From Raphanus sativus (lineage: Eukaryota; Streptophyta; Magnoliopsida; Brassicales; Brassicaceae), in NCBI RefSeq assembly GCF_000801105.2, contig NC_079512.1, positions 29,219,848 through 29,283,847 on the forward strand: a DNA stretch of 64,000 nucleotides, in the 5' to 3' direction. The notes under the pieces are model-generated. The model made no database searches. It saw only the letters and a list, made by a program, of their open reading frames with translations, and was not told the origin of the DNA. The position numbers and the translations under genes were made by a program. Below, one piece after another: positions 23,049 to 36,187 of the stretch; within the stretch, counting starts at the first letter, position 1; the number at the start of each line of letters is the position of its first letter.

Positions 23049-26000
23049 GGATCGGTGGATCACTCTATATTTTATTTCTGTAACTTATTTTCTGAGGAAA
23101 ATAAATGTAAAATGAAGAAATGTTAGGTACTGACTTTGTTTGTAGCAGAATGAAAACTTTGACTATCGTAATTTTTTTTAAAGTTGTGTGTTTCTTTAGA
23201 ATGTCTCTTTGTGTTGTAATAACTCTGCGGACTATAGATTGAATAAATTAAATTTTCATTTTTCCATGTTCAAATAGAAAATTAAATAATGTAAATTGAA
23301 AAAAAACTCAGCTTTCTTTAAACATAAAGAAAATAATCATACAGAGAAAGAAAATAAACATAAAGAAATTACTTTCTCATTTACTTTCTTTAAACATAAA
23401 AAGAAAGAAAATAAACTGTAAACCAATGGGCTCATCTCTAATTTTTATTGTTTTCGACTACATAATCATATACATTGTGTAGAAAACATTATGCTCGTAT
23501 ACTTGTGTTATCCTAACAGCTTGCTCAATCTAAATTCGTGTAGATATCTGTAGTTTATACTGAGATGATGTTGGAAAAAATTCAGGCAACCTATAGCTGG
23601 CTGATGTTTTAAGATGAAATCATCTTTTTTTTCTGTTTGGAAAAGAAAAGAGAATTGAAATGATGTTTGGAAATAACACAAAACTAAACGTAAACACGCA
23701 CAGAGTGATTACATCCTTCTATATATATCGATTGTGAAAAGAAATAGGAGATGCGAATACAGTTTCAATATTTCAACGTGGGATAAAAAATATATCAGAA
23801 AATAGGTATACGTAAATCCGATTATAATTTATAAAGTATCCTAATCTATCGACATTGAATACGTGATTCTTTGTTTAACTATATGAAATCCACGATATGG
23901 TGGGTTTTGTGAAAATAACATTCGAAAACTATATGAGAATTTAATATAGAACTTCTTTTTCTTTTGGGAATTGTTTCGAGTATCATATGACTTCTACATG
24001 GAAACCTGTGAGCGTCTTTTTCTTTCTTTCGTTCAGTGTGTCTAGCTTTTAAGAAAATTATTAGTTGCAAACGAAGAATTTTCTCTAAAGAAAAAAGAAA
24101 AGAATTTCGTCAAAAATAAAAGAATTAAATATTTTACTTCGCCGTTGCTTTTCGCTTGGGAACAGGAGAAAGTAAGTTGGTGAAAGTAGGCTACCAACAT
24201 GTGAAGACACTCACGTGATGTTTTTTCTTTTTTTCTTTTCCCACTTTAATCTCCCAATTTAGAAGTAATTATACTGGAAAAATGAGTGACAAGAAAAAGG
24301 GTCGAAATAACATAAACATAATTCGAATTTTTTATTATTATTATTATTTTGAGATAATTTGCCAAATGGTTTAAATCTTGAAGGAAATTAAATGAATATC
24401 TATGATTTTGACATTATTGGAAAAATAACGATAAATTTTAATTGATCCAGTTATATTCTTAGTTTGAGTTTTTTGTGTTGCATCTTTTAATCAACTGGTA
24501 TAAATTACTGGTAACAAATAAAAAAAGATGAAGTTAACCACTATGTATTTGGTTCACATTTAAGCATTTTCTTACTGCATAGAAAACTTAAATGTTGTAT
24601 TTCATATATCAAAATAATATATGATACTAACTCTATTTTAAATTCTACAATCTAGATACTAAATTTTATCCTAATCTCATCCTATCCTAAATACTAAACT
24701 TTAAACCCTAATCAATAATCTTTAAATACAAATATAAACCATAAATCTAAGCATAAACCCCATCCAAATAGAATAGAACAAAATCCATAGCATAATATAT
24801 ATTAGTGAAATTATGAAATGTTTATAAATGTATGGAAACAACTAATGATGACTCCCAACCATATTTCTCACTTTCTAATCACTAAACCCTAAACCCAAAT
24901 ATAAATCTTAAATCCAACTATCAAAATCTAAAACAGTGCATAATATTATGTAGTATTAAACGGTACAGTATAGATCATAATACGATTTTTACATGTTCAA
25001 AACATGTAGCGATAGTTAGAACTTACGAAATTACAAACTATATTTATTAACAAAGTAGAACATTTTTTATTAATTGTCAAATGAAATAGATATGATAATA
25101 TAGTATAGTAATATAATATATTGAATTACATAATATAATTAGAACAAACATAATACATATTATTTTACACTTCTATTCTATATACATATAATAGAATAGA
25201 ACAAATTTAACAAAAAAAAAAACTATTTATCTTCTTCGCAATCTAATAGATCCTTTGAAAACTATCTTCTTTTCCACAAAACTATTATCTGCAAGAAGTT
25301 GATGGAAACTTTCAAATCAGAAAATTAAAAATTCACTTTTTACAGTTTTACCAACTAATAAGTTATTTTTGATTGAGTGGATGTATAAATAGCACGTTAG
25401 AGACTAACGTTTGTGCAAATAATTATTAATGTAAAGTATTTTTTTGTGCAGGTAGAATCGGTGGTATAAAAGGATAAAAAGTAATATTACATAATATATA
25501 TATTGTATCGGCAAAAATTAGGTCAATTGGTACCAAAATATTATTATTTTTTTGTGTTATACAATGCAATTTCCATATTATTTTTAGTTAAAATTCATTT
25601 TTTTGTCGAATTTGGCATGGTTTCTTTTATTTAGGGGGCAGAGAAACTTTTTTTTTAACACTAAAGGTAGAAAAAACAAGAACAAACGAACATACACAAA
25701 CCATAATCTATTCTATTAATTATTCAACATGTCCAATTGATATGAAGTTGTGTCCCACTAATATTTTTTTCATGTTATCTACTTAAAAAATAAACCATAT
25801 ATTGATTTAAACAAACTGTATCTGTAACTACTTTTTATCGGACACATATTTTGTAACCTCTTCTCCAAATTTACTGGTGACCACTTCTTTATATTAGTCA
25901 AACCAACAGATTATTAACCAATAGAAGATAAATATATTTCTACTAGAAGGAAAATGTAACCGTATTCTACGGTTCTTTGAAAATTTTGTTACTTTGAGAT

Positions 26001-26543
26001 ATACTAATAACTGTTGCATCACGTAAGTGTTTGGGTTCCTTTTTATATGTTACATAATATATTTACTTTTTACAATTTTAACAATTTATTGGTATGACCA
26101 ATTGATATTAAGTATAACCAACTGATATTAGTTGGATCCAACTCAAAATATAACTGCGTCTAAATGATTATTCATGTAACCACTTTAATAAAATAAATTT
26201 GTTACTTCTACAGAATACGTTAATTAATTTGTAACTGCATCTAATTGTTTCTTCATAAAATAATGATGTACATGTAATCACTATGTACTATCCCGCTACT
26301 CCTTAAAAACTGTCTGTTTTCAATGTATATAGTTCAAAAAATTAATTTAAAAGCACCAAATTTGTAAATGCATCAATATATCTTATTCAATCAAACTAAA
26401 ATCTATTATATTAAATTTGGAACATAATCTATTGATATATATATATTTACTTCAACTATTATTTTTCTTTATTTAAAGAAAAATTAAGGGCTCTAAAATA
26501 ATTAGAATATATTTTTAATTATAACGTGGATTTTATATGTAGG
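23049..26543. other. Long AT-rich intergenic region
   Basis: About 3.5 kb after the VQ gene carries no recognisable coding sequence. It is extremely AT-rich with many short homopolymer and TA runs, and probably consists of decayed non-coding transposons. I found no clear element ends in this part. Confidence 0.45.
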
Positions 26544-26645
26544 TTGACGGGGCTTAACTGGTTTAAGCCAGTTATTAATAAAATCCACAACCCGGGTTAT
26601 TAATAAAATTTAATTTTATGATTGACGGGGCTTAACTGGTTTAAG
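26544..26645. repeat. Short direct repeat TTGACGGGGCTTAACTGG
   Basis: TTGACGGGGCTTAACTGGTT plus TAAG occurs at 26544-26567 and again at 26622-26645. Between the copies are two versions of a TTATTAATAAAAT segment around CCCGGG. It may be the internal repeat of a non-autonomous element whose 3' end is at 27241. Confidence 0.5.
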
Positions 26646-27210
26646 TGAATTTTTAATAGAAATAAATATTCATATGAACTCATTTAGTTTAACGGGTTTT
26701 AAATAAGTTATTCGAATAAAAATATTTATTAAATGTGATTCTACTTAAAAGTTAGGGAAGACCATTTTAACCCAACTACATATATATATATATAACAGAA
26801 TATGTTAAAACTATTTTCTTTAAACATTTTTCAAAAATTTTGTTCGGTTTTAGTTGCGGGTTGAGTTTGATATTAGTTTTCGAATGTAATAATTTAAGAA
26901 CCGTTCGAGTATATAGATCATGTCTAATAGAGTATGAGACTTTTATTTTTGGAATGATTGGGATATAAATATTTCTTGACTAAATTATATCAGGTAACTA
27001 CTAAGTAAATATAATATGTTGCAAACTTTAGGAATAAAGTTTTAAAATGGTTTATGAAATGCATATGGTACAAGTGTAAAGTTATGTAATTTGACATATT
27101 GAATATAGTCACCAAAATATATTAAATTAAATAATATTAAACACTAAAATAATTATAAAACACAAAAATTAAATTAAATTATTAAAAAAAAACATAAAAC
27201 AAAACATATA

Positions 27211-27241
27211 CCCGTCCTTTGGAGGGCGGATCAAAATCTAG
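27211..27241 (+). mobile_element. Helitron-type 3' terminus
   Basis: The sequence CCGTCC-TTTGG-AGGGCGG can form a 6-bp GC-rich hairpin in an otherwise AT-rich setting. Nine bases later comes CTAG, followed by T. A hairpin shortly before CTRR, with insertion before T, is the diagnostic 3' end of plant Helitrons. The element would extend leftwards through the AT-rich DNA. I could not place its 5' TC end, so only the terminus is annotated. Confidence 0.6.
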
Positions 27242-27926
27242 TTATTCTATTAAATTAAGATCATGGCCAATTGATATATGTTCAGTACAATTAATTATTT
27301 TACAACTATATATAAATAACAATTTTCTAAGTAACCACTTTCTAAAATTAAAAAAAAAAAATCAAAGGACGGATCAAATTTTAGTGGGTGAAAACTTAGA
27401 CATCATTTGGAGAGGTATAAGAACAACTCCAGAGAAAAACTTTTACCACAGAGTTGTCAACTTACATATTAGTGTATGTTTGTAATATAAGAATCATTAC
27501 TTAATTAGAAGTATTATTTAAGAAAATACTCACTTATCATTAGTTGGATTTCCAATAATTTTAAGATACTCACCTATTAATTTATAAGATTCGTATTTTC
27601 TAATATTTTGAGAATTTTGGTTAGATACTTACATTATGGAAATTTTTAGTATTGCCTCTAAAAATGGTTATAAGAATAATTATTATATAATTTAAGTACA
27701 AAATTCAAAAAAGAATCATTTGAATTTTTGACATTTGGTACATGTCAGTGTTCGAACATGGCCAACTAAGCTCACCATCTTTCTCTTCCCCATCTCAGTT
27801 GTGTCTGAAAATGAGAGATCATTATTTATTCAGAAAATTGCGTGATTGGAGGGAAAGCCCATAGAAAACTAAAGAAATAAGAACAAAACATTTAAGAAAA
27901 AACAAAAAAAAAAATCAAGAAGAAGA
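27242..27926. other. Promoter side of CCT2
   Basis: AT-rich sequence leading to the CCT2 start. An A-rich leader (about 27885-27926) precedes the ATG. A short open frame at 27219-27485 has no recognisable similarity. I see no strong TATA box. Confidence 0.4.
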
Positions 27927-29397
<1,471 letters not shown>

Positions 29398-30936
29398 ATG
29401 ATAAGGGCAACAAAGAGAATGGGATAGTGATGAAAAATGAGAGTTTTGGCTCATCATTCTCCAGATGCAGAAGACCAAAGTGTAACAGATTCCACAGTTA
29501 TGGACTAGAATTGTTTATTATGTGCAAGTGAATACACATGAAAATTCTACTTCCAAATCTCTACTTGTTTCTAAGACTCAAATGTCACCGATGTAGAATT
29601 TGTGATCAACCACTCCAAATGATTACATGGAGACCTTGCATAAAAATAGAAATACATATAAATGTCCACCAAATGTTTCTTAATAAATGATTTGAAGCTT
29701 TCAAAAGAAATTATAAGTTTACAAGACTATGGTTTTGGGTTATAGAAATGAACACAAAGTAGAGGAGAGACTAGCGGGACAGAAACTTAGAAGGTTGAGT
29801 TGTTGTATAGAGAAAGTAGTGACAAACATAGCAAACATAGCGTACAAAAACAAATTCAGATCGAGAATTAAGAGGTATAGAATATGGATGAGGAACGAAA
29901 AGAATTTAGCCTTTCCTCCACGCAGGCCTGCCTCCATGGTCTTGTTTCGTTGTCTAAGAGTATACAACGGTTTTGTAAATCTCTATGGAAATGAAGATCA
30001 ATGTCTATTTACCTCATAAGGTGTTTCATGCCAATGCAAGATTCAATGGCTCGCAGAAGGTTTTTTTCTTTCGGTCTGGGATCATTATATTCTTTTAAGA
30101 TGGGAAGCAGTTAGTGCCACTCCTTTGGTCCTAGATTTTTTTGTAGTGATCAAATATGTGGGTCTGTCCTCTATTTCAATCAAATCTTCTTCCTTTTTTG
30201 GTTTCTCTTGCTAAGTAGAAAATACCGAGCTTTTTTTTTCTGGTTTCTCTCATAGCTTCACTGTTGTCAACATTTCTGATATGCTTCAACTAATTGAAAC
30301 ATCTTGCTTTCTTTTTTTCATTTACGTTCTTTTTTCATTAAAACATCTTATTAGAACAAAACTTGGTATTTTCGACTTCGAGTGAAACTTGATTCGGCTT
30401 TAGTTCTTTGCTTTGGATGGGCTGTCTTCGTCACGCTGACTTGGAAATGAAGTTAATCTCAACGATTTTGGATTTGGTTAATATATACAACTTCTATATT
30501 GATTTCAGTACAGATTAACAATGGGCTTCTCACATGCGATCCATGTATGTGAACTGTGATCATTATATAATACTCCCAATATATAATAATAATAATTATT
30601 TACAATATATAGTTACAGCTCATATACGGTTCTTATACGTGACATTATATTATCCCATTCTCACTTGAAGACAAAAACAAAAAATCTTAATTTATAGGAG
30701 CAGATTCACGGGTTACACTATTTTTGCTACACGCCAAATCGACCCGCATGTCGCAACCTTGTACCCGCGTAAATACATTTCTACCATTAAAAACATATTT
30801 TTTTATCGGTTTCATTATTATAGTGTCTGCTAACGACTCCCCAGTCTATGCCATAACAGGACAACTTTATGGATATATGAAAATAATTCCAAGGATATAG
30901 TCATCAATCACGGACTCGATCACTTCTCGTGGAAGC
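29398..30936. other. 3' UTR of CCT2 and spacer
   Basis: The first 130 bases are CCT2 3' UTR. Both strands carry an open frame at about 29729-30019: 96 residues on plus, and on minus 65 residues from 29937, rich in hydrophobic residues with one or two possible membrane helices. Either could be a small gene, but neither has a family I recognise, so no CDS is called. The remainder is AT-rich. Confidence 0.4.
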
Positions 30937-31229
30937 TAAGACCACCCACAATGGGGAATCATAGGGAATCCTTAGCGCTAAACCTTAGGTTAGTTTTATT
31001 TAAATAAGATTAAATTTGGTAATGTAGCTAAGAATTACTCCGTCGGGAAGGGATTTAAGGATTGAGTCCGTGAGTACGTGTCAATGCAGGAGTGGTCGTC
31101 GTCGGTTTAGAGTTGAGTGGGTCGGGCTGAAGGAAAAAAAAAAAAATCATTCTCGACCGAAGGAAAAAAAAAAAAGCTCTGCGGCGAAAGGCGATTTCGA
31201 AGCGATCTCTCTCTCTCGGCTCGACGAAG

Positions 31230-31720
31230 GTAAATCCAAACCTCAAAGCCGTTTATTTCTCGATTAAAACATTTTCCATCTTCTTTGTTGTCCGTAAAGA
31301 TGGATCTTTTGTTGTTTCGATCGATTTGGGACAAGTTGTCAAATTAGGGTTTTTTAAAATTTGGGAAAAAATCGATTTCTGTATTATTTGGCTTTGTAGA
31401 TATAGATTACAAACAATTTTTGTTTCAATCGGAAGTAAATCTTGTCTTTATTTCTTCTTACAAATTTCATATTTTGTTTCAATCGATTAACGGTTTGATT
31501 TCAATTTCAATCTGTTCTTATAGAGTTTAGTGTTATCCTTATGTCGATTTCAATATGTTCTTATAGAGTTTAGTGTTATCCTTATGTCGATTTCAATCTG
31601 TTTCAATCGATTTAGTTGTGTTCGATTTCAATCTGTTCTTATAGAGTTCAGTGTTATCCTTATGTCGTTTGTTTCGCTGGTTAATGAATGTATATTAATG
31701 AATCGACTTGTTGTTTTCAG
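31230..31720 (+). other. Probable 5' UTR intron of the GRF gene, with tandem repeats
   Basis: The donor AAG|GTAAAT at 31229/31230 follows a CT-rich leader. The acceptor TTTTCAG ends at 31720, ten bases before the ATG. Inside, from about 31504 to 31666, a 46-base unit containing TATAGAGTTTAGTGTTATCC is repeated two and a half to three times. Confidence 0.55.
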
Positions 31721-31730
31721 GTAAACCATA

Positions 31731-32347
31731 ATGGGGCAAGATTACAGTTCAAGCCAGCCATCTTCATCATCAAACTCTGTAGACATAACCTCCCTTATTG
31801 AAGCAGAAGCTCAGCTGTACGCGGATGAAGCTGAGAGTAGCCACTTCAATGCAGAGCCGCTTCAGTACCAACCGCAACCAGAGTGTGATGATGGAATCCT
31901 TAGAACCTGCTACTGTGGTGCGGAGCCAGTTGTCGGCTACTCTACAACTCGTAAAGACCCATACAGACGTTACTTCACGTGCAACAATGCTGAAGATGGT
32001 GACTGCCACGTTTGGAAATGGTGGGACGTGGCAGTGATAGAGGAGATGAGGGACATTCAGCGGGAGCTTAGGGAGCTTAAGGGTGCACTTAACGAGAGTG
32101 AGCAGAAGGTTGTTATCCTCGAGAAGACAGTAACCGAGTTTTCAAAGAAGAAACCAGGAGTGAAGCTAATGGTGTCTACCTTAGTTTTAATAGGGTTGGT
32201 GTTACTTATTCTACTTGGTGAGTATCTGGTTCTAAATGAATTGTTTAATCTCTTTTTGGTAGATTATTGATAGTTTCTTCTCATTTTTCAGGAATATTAG
32301 GCAAGGCTTCAAAGGACAGTGGCGGACCTCGCTTGTTTCTGAAATAA
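31731..32347 (+). CDS. GRF zinc-finger protein with coiled coil and hydrophobic tail
   Basis: Two exons (31731-32217 and 32292-32347) encode 180 residues. After a Ser/Glu-rich N-terminus comes a GRF-type zinc finger: CYCG, then RRYFTC, DGDC and WKWWD, near residues 60-101. This fold binds single-stranded nucleic acid in enzymes such as NEIL3 and APE2. A charged segment predicted to be coiled coil follows (IEEMRDIQRELRELKGALNE). A strongly hydrophobic helix (LMVSTLVLIGLVLLILLG) lies just before a 17-residue tail, so the protein could be tail-anchored in a membrane. Small GRF proteins of this layout are common near transposons in crucifer genomes, but their role is unknown to me. It lies inside the proposed transposon, in line with the other two ORFs. 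Confidence 0.8.
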
Positions 32348-32684
32348 GGTAACAAATTTGCTTTCTTTTCTCATAATGAATAGGCTTAAATGATAAAATC
32401 GTCCTCTCTCTTCTGATGTGATTGGCTTTTACTATATGTTCTGTTCCCATATGTGTGTTCTGTAGCTAGTCCTATAAGTCGTATTTAATTGCTTGTGTGT
32501 AGGTAGTATTAGTTATGTTTCTGTAAGTAGTTCATTGCCTTAATTAGTTGTAAATGAAACTTAGTACTTAGTTATTTACTTTCCAGCTTCCCAACTGCAT
32601 AGATTTGATTGCCATTAATTAGTTGTAAGTCATAGAAGGCTTACTTAATCCTCTGTGTCGCTAGTAGAGTGGCACAGATCAACC

Positions 32685-33527
32685 ATGGCTAATAACTCGT
32701 CAAGCTATGTTAACCTACTACAGAGTCAACTTCCAGTTGATCTTGATGCAGCCGAACCTTTATGGTTCGGTAGCGAAGGTCCTGATGAGGCTTATGTGAT
32801 GTCTGGTAGCGAAGTGCCTGAAGCGTCTGGTGTGAAGTCAACTCCCCAACAATCTGAGAGAAGGAAATGGTCTCCCAAAGAGGATATAATCCTCATTGGG
32901 GCATGGCTTAACACCAGTAAAGACCCGATCGTGAACAATGAGCAGAAAGGTGGAGCATTTTGGAAGCGGATTGTGGAGTACTACAACGCAAACCCTCTCT
33001 TGGTTGGGCAAATACCGAGAGTCCTCCATTCTTGCAAGCAGAGGTGGTCTCGGATTAACGACCACGTTTCAAAGTTTTGTGGTTGCTATGATCGTGCTCT
33101 TCGCCAGCAAAGAAGTGGTCAGAATGATGACGATGTGATGAAGGCTGCTTTAGATTCTTTCTTCAATATTATGAACATAAAGTTCACCATGGATCACTGC
33201 TGGAGGGAGCTGAGGTATGACCAGAAATGGTGCTCACTGGTTCAGGGTAAGGACACTGTTAAGGAGAAGCGCAAAGTGGTGGACCTCGATGGAGAAGAAG
33301 CGGCTGTGGGAGAAGAAGAGGCTAGACCTCCCGGGGTGAAGGCTGCGAAAGCTCTCAAGAAGAAGAAGAATGGCAGAGAGGAGGAGTTGTCAAACTTACA
33401 TGGCGTTTTACAAATCAAAGAAAAACTCTCAAGGCAAAAGCTCCTTGATCGTTTATTCGCGAAAAAGGAGCCTCTAACTGAGATGGAAACAACTGTAAAA
33501 CTCAAACTAATGTCTGAATTGCTTTGA
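32685..33527 (+). CDS. Myb/SANT-like DNA-binding protein (Harbinger ORF1 type)
   Basis: An uninterrupted 280-residue frame. The start at 32685 is the first ATG (AACCATGGCT, a good plant context). A Myb/SANT-like trihelix domain lies near residues 58-145: RRKWSPKEDIILIGAWLNTS, then FWKRIVEYYNAN and CKQRWSRINDHVSKFCG. A Lys-rich, probably disordered linker and a C-terminal helical part (RQKLLDRLFAKKEPLTEMET) follow. In PIF/Harbinger elements this protein binds the element ends or the transposase and helps bring it into the nucleus. It precedes the transposase on the same strand, the expected arrangement. Database entries for such genes are often mislabelled as glutathione transferase T3-like. 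The frame is intact. Confidence 0.85.
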   Translation: MANNSSSYVNLLQSQLPVDLDAAEPLWFGSEGPDEAYVMSGSEVPEASGVKSTPQQSERRKWSPKEDIILIGAWLNTSKDPIVNNEQKGGAFWKRIVEYYNANPLLVGQIPRVLHSCKQRWSRINDHVSKFCGCYDRALRQQRSGQNDDDVMKAALDSFFNIMNIKFTMDHCWRELRYDQKWCSLVQGKDTVKEKRKVVDLDGEEAAVGEEEARPPGVKAAKALKKKKNGREEELSNLHGVLQIKEKLSRQKLLDRLFAKKEPLTEMETTVKLKLMSELL

Positions 33528-33996
33528 TGTCTTCTCTGTTTGGTTTAAGGTTATTTCTTTCTTGCTTTGATGTCTTCTCTGTCTGAATTGTTTTGTCTCA
33601 ATTGCTTTGATGTGTTATCAATAACTCTTGTCTTTATTCTCCTTGTTTCAGGTTAAGGCTGAAGTTGGTCATGGGTGCACTGAAGGTTGGGCAAGTCACG
33701 GGTGCATTAGGAGTAGTGGAAGTCACGGGTGCTTTGAAGTAGTTCACGGGTTCATCTCTTGCAGTTTATGTAGTATAAGTAGTTCTCGTTTGGCCTTTAG
33801 CTTTGTATCAGCTTATCTTTCTTTCCTCTGCATCAAACGTTCTTCTCTTTGCTCGGATATGTTGTAATATTTTCTTGGAGATCTTCTCAACCCGATTTTT
33901 CACTTGTAATATCTGGGTGTAAGAAGTCCTTCTCTTGTATCAATATTAACACTTGATTTCGGCTAATGTAAAATGTTATTCTCGTTTTCGAGTTGT

Positions 33997-34205
33997 CTTG
34001 ATTCACCAACATTCTGTTTTTAACTCTTGTCTTGATAATTATTCATATTTTCGGTTCTCTTGATTCACCAACATTCTCTATTTTAAGTGTTGCCTTGATT
34101 CACCAACATTCTCTATTTTAACTCTTCCCTTGATTCACCAACATCCTTGTCTATAATGGTAACAGAGGCTGTGGAGAAACCAGCAGGAGCATTCACCAAC
34201 ATTCT
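33997..34205 (+). repeat. Degenerate tandem repeat TTGATTCACCAACATTCT
   Basis: TTGATTCACCAACATTCT or close variants occurs five times (near 33999, 34058, 34094, 34128 and 34189) with T-rich spacers. It lies in the non-coding stretch between the Myb/SANT and transposase genes. Confidence 0.65.
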
Positions 34206-34251
34206 TGTGTCTTTAACACTTGCTAAGGTTTGATATTAAAGAGTAATAAAA

Positions 34252-34553
34252 TTTATACACACATATTTGAGATTTATAGATAAAAAAAAATAAAGTTATA
34301 CATATTTGAGACTTATAGATTAAAAAAAAAAGTTATACATATTTGAGACTTATAGAAAAAAAAATATAAAGTTATACATATTTGAGACTTATAGATAAAA
34401 AAAAAGTTTTACATATTTGAGACTTATAGATAAAAAAAAATAAAGTGTGGGATATTTGAGACTTATAGATAAAAAAATATAAAGTTATACATATTTGAGA
34501 CTTATAGAAAAAAAAATATAAAGTTATACATATTTGAGAATTATAGATAAAAT
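34252..34553 (+). repeat. Tandem repeat array, about 8 copies of a 37-41 base unit
   Basis: The core ACATATTTGAGACTTATAGA is followed by an A-run and TAAAGTTAT in each copy, eight times in about 300 bases. Copies differ mainly in A-run length, typical of replication slippage. It ends about 85 bases before the transposase start. Confidence 0.85.
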
Positions 34554-34637
34554 TTTTTTATCTTAACTTAGTTTGGAACTAATAAAAAAATTTCTAAAGA
34601 AAAATGAATAACTTATAAATTTAATTTCTCAATCAGG

Positions 34638-35884
34638 ATGTCATCATCTTCATCCAATGAAATGGAAGAATTGGAAGAAAGATTGGACGAAGTTTTCGAA
34701 GATATCTGTGAAGATACAATCAACAACATTATCGAGGCCCAAACCAAAAAGCAAAAGAAACGAGCATATATTGAACGAAACCGTGAAGCATGACACATCC
34801 GGTTATGGAATGACTACTTCTCCGAAAATCCCACATATGAGGAACATATCTTCAGACGCCGTTTCCGTATGAACAAGGAATTATTCATGAGTATTGTCTA
34901 TGCCCTCTCACAGAACGTTCCATTCTTTCAACATAGACCAGATGCTACCGGGAGGCTTGGTCTTTCGCCACTACAAAAATGTACCGCAGCAATTCGTATG
35001 CTTTCTTATGGTTCTGCAGCCGACGCAGTTGACGAATATCTCCGACTTGGTGAGAGCACGGCACTTTCGTGTTTACATTATTTCACTGACGGAATAGTAC
35101 AGTTATTTGGAGAGCAGTATCTACGAAGACCCACACCAGAGGATCTTCAACGACTCCTCGATATTGGAGAGAAACGCGGGTTTCCTGGGATGATTGGGAG
35201 CATTGACTGTATGCATTGGGAGTGGAAAAATTGCCCAACTACTTGGAAAGGACAGTACGCCCGTGGATCAAACAAACCGACAATTGTCTTAGAGGCTGTA
35301 GCTTCACAAGATCTTTGGATATGGCACGCTTTTTTTGGTCCTCCAGGTACTTTAAACGATATTAATGTCCTCGATCGCTCTCATGTTTTTGATGACATTA
35401 TAGAAGGTCGAGCTCCAAGGTTAGAGTACGTGGTCAACGGACACAAGTATAAGTTGGCTTACTATCTCACAGACGGTATATATCCAAAATGGTCAACATT
35501 TATCCAATCTATCTCACGTCCTCAAGGTCCTAAAGCACGGTTATTTGCTAAAAACAAGAAGCAGCCCGAAAAGATGTGGAACGGGCCTTTGGAGTTTTGC
35601 AAGCTCGATTTGCGATTGTCAAAAACCCGGCTCTTACATGGGACAAAAAAAAGATAGGGAAGATTATGCGAGCATGTATCATAATACACAATATGATAGT
35701 CGAAAATGAACGCAATGGATACGCTCGCATCGACATTTCAGAATTTGAAGAAGGAAGTGTCACCAGAAGTTCACACGTGGAAACCCAAAACGAGATGCCT
35801 ACAAATCTGAATAACATATTTGTCAATCAGAATGAGAGAGAACTTCGGGATATCCGTATACATGAACCACTGAAAAAGATTTAG
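34638..35884 (+). pseudogene. PIF/Harbinger DDE transposase, one stop and one frameshift
   Basis: Family similarity runs from the ATG at 34638 to the stop at 35884. The N-terminal 51 codons end at an in-frame TGA (34791-34793) inside a conserved stretch. The frame then continues through RRRFRMNKELFMSIV and the helix-turn-helix-like part into the catalytic core. Core landmarks are IGSIDCMHWEWKNCP (first Asp) and PPGTLNDINVLDRS (second Asp). At about 35549-35553 a run of five A marks a net one-base shift into the next frame, which carries [16 protein letters not shown] (catalytic Glu) and [14 protein letters not shown]. The DDE residues are therefore all present but split over two frames, and no full protein can be made from this copy. 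The damage is light, so the loss is fairly recent. Confidence 0.88.
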
Positions 35885-36187
35885 TTGAGCATATTTGGAA
35901 TAAATTTGGTGATGAATAATTATTGTATCTTTATGTATAATTATTGTATTTTTATGTTTAATTATTATATTTTTTATGTTTAATTATTGTATTTTCTTTT
36001 ATTTCTTGAATAAAAAATAAAATATTTCACTTTTTAAAAAATAATATTTTTTTATTTCTAAAGATTCTTAATTCGAAATCACCATTGGATACACGTTTTA
36101 GACTAAGATCCTTAACTATTCAAAAAAAAAAAAAATAGTAAACAAATCATAAGGATTCCACAATGGGTGTCACCATTGTCGATGCTG

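Larger units (their letters stand above)
30940..36187 (+). mobile_element. PIF/Harbinger-type DNA transposon with three ORFs
   Basis: About 5.25 kb flanked by TAA at 30937-30939 and 36188-36190, the usual 3-bp target of PIF/Harbinger elements. The left end reads GACCACCCACAATGGGGA and the right end, in reverse complement, CAGCATCGACAATGGTGA. About 13 of 18 bases agree, and both ends continue to GGAATCCTTA a little further in. Inside, on one strand, are a GRF zinc-finger gene, a Myb/SANT gene (the usual partner ORF of this superfamily) and a DDE transposase. Two nonsense-type defects in the transposase and the diverged ends show it is ageing. Boundaries are inferred; the superfamily is secure from the transposase and Myb/SANT pair. 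Confidence 0.72.

Noticed and set aside
27219..27485. 88-codon plus-strand frame
   Set aside because: It begins within the Helitron hairpin region, is AT-rich and has no similarity; likely fortuitous.
29729..30019. Overlapping frames on both strands downstream of CCT2
   Set aside because: Neither matches a known family or has clear promoter or splice support, so no gene is called; noted in the spacer entry.
34252..34553. Regular repeats resembling a CRISPR array
   Set aside because: Spacers are A-runs without unique content, the host is a plant nuclear genome, and no Cas genes exist; it is a tandem repeat.
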